Shown: piece by piece, positions 58,639-64,000 of the stretch
Layout of the letters: every line of letters begins with the position of its first letter
Numbering within the stretch: the stretch's first letter is position 1
Assembly: GCA_017577945.1 (NCBI GenBank)
Contig: PKQS01000009.1
Location: 62,001 to 126,000, forward strand
From: Bacillota bacterium
GTDB lineage: Bacteria; Bacillota; Limnochordia; Limnochordales; ZCTH02-B6
Direction of reading: 5' to 3'
Length of the DNA stretch: 64,000 nt
Translations under genes and position numbers: made by a program
Notes under the pieces: model-generated
The model's input: the letters and a program-made list of their open reading frames with translations, nothing else
Databases searched by the model: none
What the model was told of the DNA's origin: nothing

Positions 58639-59898
58639 TCACGACGCGGCCGCCGGCGCCGAGCCGGTCTCCAGCAAGGTATTGAGCACGTACTCCAGCA
58701 CTTCCGCCTCGACGTAGCTCATGGCCGTCTCCCAGTCCTGGTCCAGCACGGCCCGGATCAGGTCCGGCTCGAGCTCGGAACGTTCAGCCAGGATGACCGT
58801 CAGGCGTTCTTTGCCGTGTTCTTCCACCGCGGCCCAGTCCTGCTCCAGCAAGGCGGCGGCTTCTTCGGGCGTCACGCCCGCCTCCAGCAGCTGGTTGTAC
58901 AGCCCCACCTTCAGTTCCGCGGCGGCTTGATCCCAGTCGCGGGCGATGATGGCCGACAGCTGCTCGGGCGTGGCCAGCTCCCTGAGGACGCGCTTGGCTT
59001 CGCTGACCACCGCGGGCTCTTCCGGCCCCGTGGCCAGCGCCACCAACAAGCGGCCGCTCGCGTCGGCGTACACCTGCACCTGGTCGCCCGGCTGCAGCGC
59101 GGCGAGGCTGGCCGCGGCGCCGTTGCGCACGATGAGCGTCGTTTCGTCAGCGGTGTAGGACACGGTGCGCCGCTCGCCTTCCTGCACCGCGACGGTGCGC
59201 GCCGGCGCGTTGACTTGGGCCACCGGTCCCGACAGCCGCTCCAGCGCGGCGGCGGTGCGGATCAAGTGCTGCGCTTCGGCCGCCTGCACGGGCTCGTCCG
59301 GCGCGAAGAAGCTGCTGACGTGGAACGGGTAGAGGCCCAGCCGGTGGGCCATCGAAATCGCGGCGTACGCGTGGTGGTGGGCCGGGACGTCGCGGAAGAC
59401 GGGTTTTTCATACGGAAACGCCTCCGCGGTCTCTCCTAGGCCCAGCGCCCGCACGACGGCGACGGTCAGTTCGGCGCGGCCCACTGTCTGGCGGGGACGG
59501 AAGGTGCCGTCGAACCAGCCGTCCATAACGCCGGCGGCCGTCACCGCCGCGATGGCGTCTTCGGCTTCGTGGCCGCGCACGTCCGTGAACGGCGCGACGC
59601 CGCTCGGCTCGAGGTTGAAGGCTTCGGCCAGCATCTGCGCCAGCTCTCCGCGGGTCAGCGGCCGGCGGGTCAAGCCGTCCGCACCGGTGGTGGGCAGGTC
59701 CTGGCGCGCCGGTTCGTCCAGTGCGCCCAACCCCGCCGGGTCAGCGTCGGCGCGAATCGCCTCTGCCGGTGCCTCGGCCGGTTCGCTCCCGCCGGCGCCG
59801 GCAGCCGGCAGCAGGCCGCCGGTCGCGGCCAGCGCGCCTCCGCCCAGGAGCACGGCGGCGATGACGGGCAGCGCCCACTTTATGTTCAAGCGTTTCAT
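58639..59898 (-). CDS. SLH-domain envelope protein
   Basis: 419 residues. Signal sequence (about 5-25) and a Pro/Ala/Glu-rich linker, then SLH-type repeats at about 75-235: LTRGELAQMLAEAFN, FTDVRGHEAEDAIAAVTAAG, the GTFRPRQTVGRAELTVAVV unit, and FFAPDEPVQAAEAQHLIRTA. A beta segment (PARTVAVQEGERRTVSYTAD) and a helical C-terminal half rich in LEQDW, RDWDQAAAEL and LDQDWETAM repeats follow; the latter three recurring xDWxxA elements are unassigned. GAGGGG is 9 nt before ATG 59898 but abuts ATG 59907, so I take 59898. SLH domains tie proteins to cell-wall polymers. Confidence 0.82.
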   Translation of the reverse strand: MKRLNIKWALPVIAAVLLGGGALAATGGLLPAAGAGGSEPAEAPAEAIRADADPAGLGALDEPARQDLPTTGADGLTRRPLTRGELAQMLAEAFNLEPSGVAPFTDVRGHEAEDAIAAVTAAGVMDGWFDGTFRPRQTVGRAELTVAVVRALGLGETAEAFPYEKPVFRDVPAHHHAYAAISMAHRLGLYPFHVSSFFAPDEPVQAAEAQHLIRTAAALERLSGPVAQVNAPARTVAVQEGERRTVSYTADETTLIVRNGAAASLAALQPGDQVQVYADASGRLLVALATGPEEPAVVSEAKRVLRELATPEQLSAIIARDWDQAAAELKVGLYNQLLEAGVTPEEAAALLEQDWAAVEEHGKERLTVILAERSELEPDLIRAVLDQDWETAMSYVEAEVLEYVLNTLLETGSAPAAAS

Positions 59899-60056
59899 CG
59901 CTTTCATCCCCTCGCATCTGCTTCGCGCGGCGGATTCGGACTTTCTTCCCCAACCGTCGATTTCGAGACGGGTCGCTTCGAACCTTTATGTAAGTTCCGC
60001 CGAGGATGGCGCGAGCCGCCCGGCGTGCCGCTTTGTGGATCCGGCCCGTCCGCTCG

Positions 60057-60065
60057 TGCTATACT
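60057..60065 (+). promoter_or_regulatory. Extended -10 promoter of polA
   Basis: TGCTATACT (-10 TATACT, 60060-60065); no good -35. The same nonamer is the -10 of the promoter at 57103. About 50 bp before polA. Confidence 0.6.
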
Positions 60066-60112
60066 GAACGCAAGTCGCGGGACCGGCGCGGTCTGTGGGA
60101 GGCGTGCGACCG

Positions 60113-62902
60113 ATGGGCGAGAAGCGGGAAAAAGTGGTCCTCATCGATGCCTACAGTTTGATCCACCGGGCGTTCTACGCGTTGCCGCCCCTCAGCACGT
60201 CCCGGGGCGAGCCGACCAACGCGGTGGTGGGATTCGCCAATATGGTGTTGGCGCTGCTGGACGAGGAGCAGCCCGACTACGTGGCGGTGGCGTTCGACCG
60301 CGGGGGACCGACGTTTCGGGATGAGATGTTTGAAGAGTACAAAGCCCATCGGCCGCCGATGCCGGAGGAGCTGCGGCCGCAAATTCCGCGCGTCGAGCAG
60401 TTCCTGGCGGCGATGAACATCCCGGTCTTCGGGGTGGCGGGTTACGAAGCCGACGACATGATCGGCACCTTGGCGGAACAAGCCAAAGCCAAAGGCATGG
60501 ACGTGCTCATCGTCACCGGCGACCGCGACATGCTGCAGCTGGTGGACGAGCAGGTGCACGTGCTCTTGACGCGGCGGGGCATTCGCGACATGCAGCGGCT
60601 GGACGTGCAAGGCGTCGTCGAGCTGCTGGGCGTGCCGCCCGAACGGGTGCCGGATCTCAAGGGACTGATGGGCGACGCCTCGGACAACATCCCCGGCGTC
60701 CCCCAGATTGGACCGAAGACGGCCGCGAAGCTCCTGCAGGAATACGGCTCGCTGGAAAACGTCCTGGCCCACGCCGGCGCCATCAAGGGCCAGGTGGGCG
60801 AAAACTTGCGTGCGTACGGCGATCAGGCGCGGCTCAGCAAGCAGCTTTCCGTCATCCGCACCGACGCGCCGGTTCAGTTCGACGAGGCGACGTTGCGCCG
60901 CCGGGAGCCCGACATGGAGGCGCTGACGCGCTTTGCGGCGGAATTGGAGTTCCGCAGCTTGCTGGAGCGCATGCACAAGCAGCAGGGGGCGCGGGTGGGG
61001 CAGGCCGTCGAGCCGGCGCAGGGCGAGCCGGCCGCGGGCGAGCGGGAGGTCCGGGAGCCGGCCGCCGTGACGGGGGCCGGGCTCCCGGTGCAAGTGGTGC
61101 GCGACGCCGAGAGCCTGCGGGCAGCCGCCGCGGCGCTGGCCGCCGCGCGGCAGCCGCTGGTGGTTGGCGTCCTGGGCTCCGAGGAAGACGCGATGCGGGC
61201 CCGCATCGTGGGCGTGCTGGCCGCGACGGAGGCGCAGGCGTGGTACGTGCCCATCGGGCACGCCGGCGGCGCCGGCGCGCAGTTGCTTTGGGACGAGGTG
61301 CGGGCTGCGCTGGGACCCGTCTGGGAAGACGCCCGCGTGCCCAAATGGTGCCACGACGCCAAGCAACTGAGAACGCTGCTGCGCCGGCACGGGACGGATC
61401 TGCTCGGCGTGACCGTCGACGTCTGCTTGGCGTCGTATCTCGTCAATCCCGAGGGCAGCCACGACTTGCCGTCCGTTTCCATGCGCTATTGCAACCGCTA
61501 CCTGCCCACCTGGAAGCAGCGCCTCAGCGAAGCGCCAGTCCAGCGGGGCGCATCGCCCGCCGAGCTGCCCCCGGAGATGGTGGCCGCGGCGCTGGCCGAC
61601 GAGGCGCTTGCCGTACGGGAGCTGGCGCCGGTGCTGACGGAGCGGCTGCGGCGCGACGAGCTGTGGGAGCTGTACGAGCGCATCGAGCTGCCGCTGGTGG
61701 ATGTGCTGCTGGAGATGGAGATGACCGGCGTCCGCATCGACGTCGACTACTTGCGCTCCCTTTCCGCCGAGCTGGACGCCGAGATCGAGCGGCTGACCCA
61801 AGAAATTTACGCCTTGGCCGGCGAGCCGTTCAACATCAACTCGCCCAAGCAGCTGAGCGCCGTCTTGTTCGACAAGCTGCAGCTTCCCGTCATCAAGCGC
61901 ACCAAGACGGGGCCTTCCACCGATCAGGAAGTGCTGGAGGCGCTGGCCGAAAACCATCCGCTGCCGGCCAAGCTTCTCGAGTACCGGCAGCTGACCAAGC
62001 TGAAAAACACGTACGTTGACGCCTTGCCGGCGCTGGTGCACCCCGAAACGGGCAAAGTGCACACGCACTTCAACCAGACCGTGGCGGCCACGGGACGGCT
62101 CAGCAGCGCCAACCCCAACCTGCAAAACATCCCGGTGCGGACGGAGGAGGGCCGCCGCATCCGCAAGGCGTTTATTCCCTCCGAGCCCGGTTGGGTCATC
62201 TTGAAAGCCGACTACTCGCAAATCGAGCTGCGGGTGCTGGCTCACATCTCCGGCGACGAGACGCTCATCGAGGCGTTCCGGCGCGGGGAAGACATCCACC
62301 GCCGGACGGCCGCGGAAGTGTTCGGCCTTAAGCCCGAAGAGGTGACGCCGGAGCGGAGAGACGCAGCGAAAGCCATCAACTTCGGGATCGTGTACGGCAT
62401 CAGCAGCTTCGGCTTGGCGAAAGGCACCGGGCTCAGCCGCGAGGAGGCGCAAAAATACATCGACGCGTATTTTGCCCGTTATCCAGGCGTAAGACAGTAT
62501 ATCGAGACGATCAAGGCGGTTGGCCGCGAGCTCGGGTACGTCACGACGTTGTTCAAGCGCCGCCGCTACTTGCCCGATTTGCGCAGCCGCGATTTCGCCC
62601 GCCGCAGCTTCGCCGAGCGCATGGCGATGAACACGCCCATCCAAGGAACGGCGGCCGACATCATCAAGCTCGCCATGGTGGCGGCCTGGCGCAGGCTGAA
62701 AGAGGAGGGCCTGCGGGCTCGGCTTCTGCTGCAGGTGCACGACGAGCTGGTGCTGGAGCTGCCGGCCGAGGAGACGGCCCGGGTGGCCGCGCTGATCCGC
62801 GATTGCATGAGCCACGTGGTGGAGCTGAAAGTGCCGCTGGTGGTCGACGTGGAAGTGGGCCCCAACTGGCTGGAGACGGAGAGTGTCGCGGCCGATGCCT
62901 GA
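60113..62902 (+). CDS. polA: DNA polymerase I
   Basis: 929 residues, three domains. 5'-3' exonuclease at about 1-290 (YEADDMIGTLAEQAKAKG, TGDRDMLQLVDE, GDASDNIPGVPQIGPKTAAK). Middle 3'-5' exonuclease-like domain at about 320-530 lacks the DxE metal motif (LVVGVLGSEED in its place) and the N/KxD of Exo II (WCHDAKQLRTLL), so proofreading is likely lost, as in Bst polymerase. Polymerase domain carries DYSQIELRVLAHIS (motif A), RRDAAKAINFGIVYG (B) and LLQVHDELVLELP (C). ATG 60113 follows GGGAGGCG. Operon with mutM and coaE. Confidence 0.97.
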   Translation: MGEKREKVVLIDAYSLIHRAFYALPPLSTSRGEPTNAVVGFANMVLALLDEEQPDYVAVAFDRGGPTFRDEMFEEYKAHRPPMPEELRPQIPRVEQFLAAMNIPVFGVAGYEADDMIGTLAEQAKAKGMDVLIVTGDRDMLQLVDEQVHVLLTRRGIRDMQRLDVQGVVELLGVPPERVPDLKGLMGDASDNIPGVPQIGPKTAAKLLQEYGSLENVLAHAGAIKGQVGENLRAYGDQARLSKQLSVIRTDAPVQFDEATLRRREPDMEALTRFAAELEFRSLLERMHKQQGARVGQAVEPAQGEPAAGEREVREPAAVTGAGLPVQVVRDAESLRAAAAALAAARQPLVVGVLGSEEDAMRARIVGVLAATEAQAWYVPIGHAGGAGAQLLWDEVRAALGPVWEDARVPKWCHDAKQLRTLLRRHGTDLLGVTVDVCLASYLVNPEGSHDLPSVSMRYCNRYLPTWKQRLSEAPVQRGASPAELPPEMVAAALADEALAVRELAPVLTERLRRDELWELYERIELPLVDVLLEMEMTGVRIDVDYLRSLSAELDAEIERLTQEIYALAGEPFNINSPKQLSAVLFDKLQLPVIKRTKTGPSTDQEVLEALAENHPLPAKLLEYRQLTKLKNTYVDALPALVHPETGKVHTHFNQTVAATGRLSSANPNLQNIPVRTEEGRRIRKAFIPSEPGWVILKADYSQIELRVLAHISGDETLIEAFRRGEDIHRRTAAEVFGLKPEEVTPERRDAAKAINFGIVYGISSFGLAKGTGLSREEAQKYIDAYFARYPGVRQYIETIKAVGRELGYVTTLFKRRRYLPDLRSRDFARRSFAERMAMNTPIQGTAADIIKLAMVAAWRRLKEEGLRARLLLQVHDELVLELPAEETARVAALIRDCMSHVVELKVPLVVDVEVGPNWLETESVAADA

Positions 62903-63743
62903 GCTGCCGGAAGTGGAGACGGTGCGCCGGCAGCTGGCGGCGGCCTTGCCGGGCCGGACGGTGGTGGACGTGGACGTGCGGCTGGCCCGAACGGTGCAAA
63001 ACGCGACGCCGGAGGAGCTGGCGGCGTTCGTCCGCGGGAGGGCGTTCGCGGGCGTGGGGCGGCGGGGCAAGTACTTGCTGCTGCCGCTGCAGCCGCGGAG
63101 GGAGGGCGGCGCGGGAGACGAGCCGGAGCAGCTGGTCGTTCACCTGCGCATGACGGGCCGGCTGACCGTGGCCGGCGCCCGGGAGGCTGCGGATCCGTAC
63201 ACGCGGGTCGTGTTCGTGTTGGACGACGGGCGGGAACTGCGCTTCGCCGACGTACGCACGTTCGGCACCATCCACCTGTGCGGGCCGGGGCGGCCGGCGC
63301 CGCGGGGGCTGCAAGAACTGGGGCCCGAGCCGCTGGACGATGCCTTTACGCCCGATGTGCTGGCCGCTGCGCTGCGGGGGCGGCGGGCGCCCGTGAAAGC
63401 GGTGCTGCTGGACCAGCGCTGCGTCGCGGGCGTAGGCAACATCTACGCCGACGAGGCGCTGTTTGCGGCGGGCATCCATCCGGGACGGGCGGCGGCGTCG
63501 CTGACTGCGGAAGAAACGGCGCTCCTGCACGCCGCCCTGCGGGAAGTCCTCGAGAAGGCCATCGCCTTCGGCGGGACCACCATCCGCGACTACGTGAACG
63601 GGAACGGCGCTCCGGGCGGTTTCCAGCGTTGCCTGCAAGTGTACGGGCGCGCCGGCGAGCCGTGCCCGCACTGCGGGGAGCCCATTGCGCGGCTGCGCCT
63701 GGCCGGGCGGGGGACGCACTTCTGTCCCCGGTGCCAGCGATGA
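62895..63743 (+). CDS. mutM: Formamidopyrimidine-DNA glycosylase
   Basis: 282 residues. It removes 8-oxoguanine and nicks the strand. Catalytic P2-E3 in MPELPEVETVRRQL, the Lys of GRRGKYLLLPL, VGNIYADEALFAAGIHP, and the C-terminal zinc finger CPHCG...HFCPRC. ATG 62895 overlaps the polA end by 8 bp. The insertion PRREGGAGDEPEQ lengthens one loop. Confidence 0.97.
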   Translation: MPELPEVETVRRQLAAALPGRTVVDVDVRLARTVQNATPEELAAFVRGRAFAGVGRRGKYLLLPLQPRREGGAGDEPEQLVVHLRMTGRLTVAGAREAADPYTRVVFVLDDGRELRFADVRTFGTIHLCGPGRPAPRGLQELGPEPLDDAFTPDVLAAALRGRRAPVKAVLLDQRCVAGVGNIYADEALFAAGIHPGRAAASLTAEETALLHAALREVLEKAIAFGGTTIRDYVNGNGAPGGFQRCLQVYGRAGEPCPHCGEPIARLRLAGRGTHFCPRCQR

Positions 63744-64000
63744 ACACGGCACGGCGCGGGATCGTGGCGGGGCTGACGGGCGGCATCGCCTGCGGCAAAT
63801 CGACGGTGGCGCGGATGTTTGCCGAGCTGGGGGCGGCGGTGGTCAGCGCCGACGAGATTAGCCGGGAAATCGTGGCGCCGGGCATGCCCGCGTGGGAGGA
63901 GATTCGCGCTGAGTTCGGCGACGCGGTGCTGCGGCCCGACGGCACGTTGGACCGCAAGCGGCTGGGCACCATCGTTTTCTCCGACCCGGCCAAGCGGCGG
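63740..64000 (+). CDS. coaE: Dephospho-CoA kinase, 5' part only
   Basis: First 87 residues; the gene runs past the window. Walker A GLTGGIACGKSTV, then FAELGAAVVSADEISREIV with the family's A-D, and LDRKRLGTIVFSDP, all diagnostic of CoaE, the last step of coenzyme A synthesis. ATG overlaps the mutM stop (ATGA). The polA-mutM-coaE order is conserved in Bacillota. Confidence 0.95.
   Translation, partial: MNTARRGIVAGLTGGIACGKSTVARMFAELGAAVVSADEISREIVAPGMPAWEEIRAEFGDAVLRPDGTLDRKRLGTIVFSDPAKRR

Noticed and set aside
60059..63070. 1003-codon open frame antisense to polA
   Set aside because: Same reason; polA has all polymerase motifs on the plus strand.

Overview
The window looks like a piece of chromosome from a high-GC, aerobic, probably thermophilic member of the Bacillota with two membranes (Limnochordia or a similar deep lineage is my guess; I could not search). 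Reasons: strong GGAGG ribosome sites with many GTG/TTG starts; Bacillus-type YclNOPQ iron uptake, TerC with a yybP-ykoY riboswitch and an SLH-domain protein; and signs of an outer membrane. The latter are three ABC substrate-binding proteins with signal-peptidase-I signals and no lipobox, a LolA-like protein, and a beta-barrel protein ending in Phe. No rRNA, CRISPR array, insertion sequence, phage gene or plasmid function was seen; there is one tRNA.

Layout. 1-3.5 kb: an ArsR-type regulator followed by a frameshifted MFS exporter, divergent from a second MFS exporter, with a clear operator/promoter between them. 3.7-6.9 kb: two tandem short-chain dehydrogenases and a radical SAM protein. 7.1-11.4 kb: a DUF4097 protein, then a ba3-type cytochrome oxidase operon (SCO-like protein, subunits IIa, II, I) behind a region packed with dyads. 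11.4-14 kb: small ORF, AI-2E permease, orphan MrpE, small Cys-rich protein. 14-19 kb: iron-siderophore operon yclQNOP plus a ferredoxin/flavodoxin-NADP reductase under a DtxR-like iron box. 19-21.5 kb: SLC13-type transporter with TrkA-C domains, methylglyoxal synthase. 21.6-27.5 kb: complete Mrp Na+/H+ antiporter operon (A-G). 27.5-33.4 kb: an envelope system of ABC ATPase, two MacB/LolC-like permeases, LolA-like carrier and beta-barrel. 33.4-41.8 kb: DUF819 transporter, PLP-dependent lyase, MFS, thioesterase, small membrane protein, TerC with Mn riboswitch, class-A-like serine hydrolase, Crp/Fnr regulator, DUF2892. 41.8-46 kb: thpR, M29 aminopeptidase, glutaredoxin-like protein, thiamine pyrophosphokinase, aldo/keto reductase. 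46-52.2 kb: ribose operon (lacI-type regulator, rbsK, rbsA, rbsC, rbsB, rbsD). 52.5-57.1 kb: branched-chain amino acid ABC operon (livKHMGF). 57.1-64 kb: membrane/TrkA-C protein, tRNA-Leu(CAA), small protein, SLH protein, then polA-mutM-coaE (coaE runs off the end).

The genes read as an aerobic heterotroph's kit: a high-affinity terminal oxidase, Na+-based pH homeostasis, iron acquisition, Mn export, ribose and amino-acid uptake, and a Lol-like path carrying material from the inner to the outer membrane. The points most worth a second look are the Lol-like operon fused behind mrp, the four stacked dyads upstream of a SCO homologue without copper-binding cysteines, the riboswitch, the 23-bp tandem repeats between the two dehydrogenases, and several precise overlapping regulatory structures.
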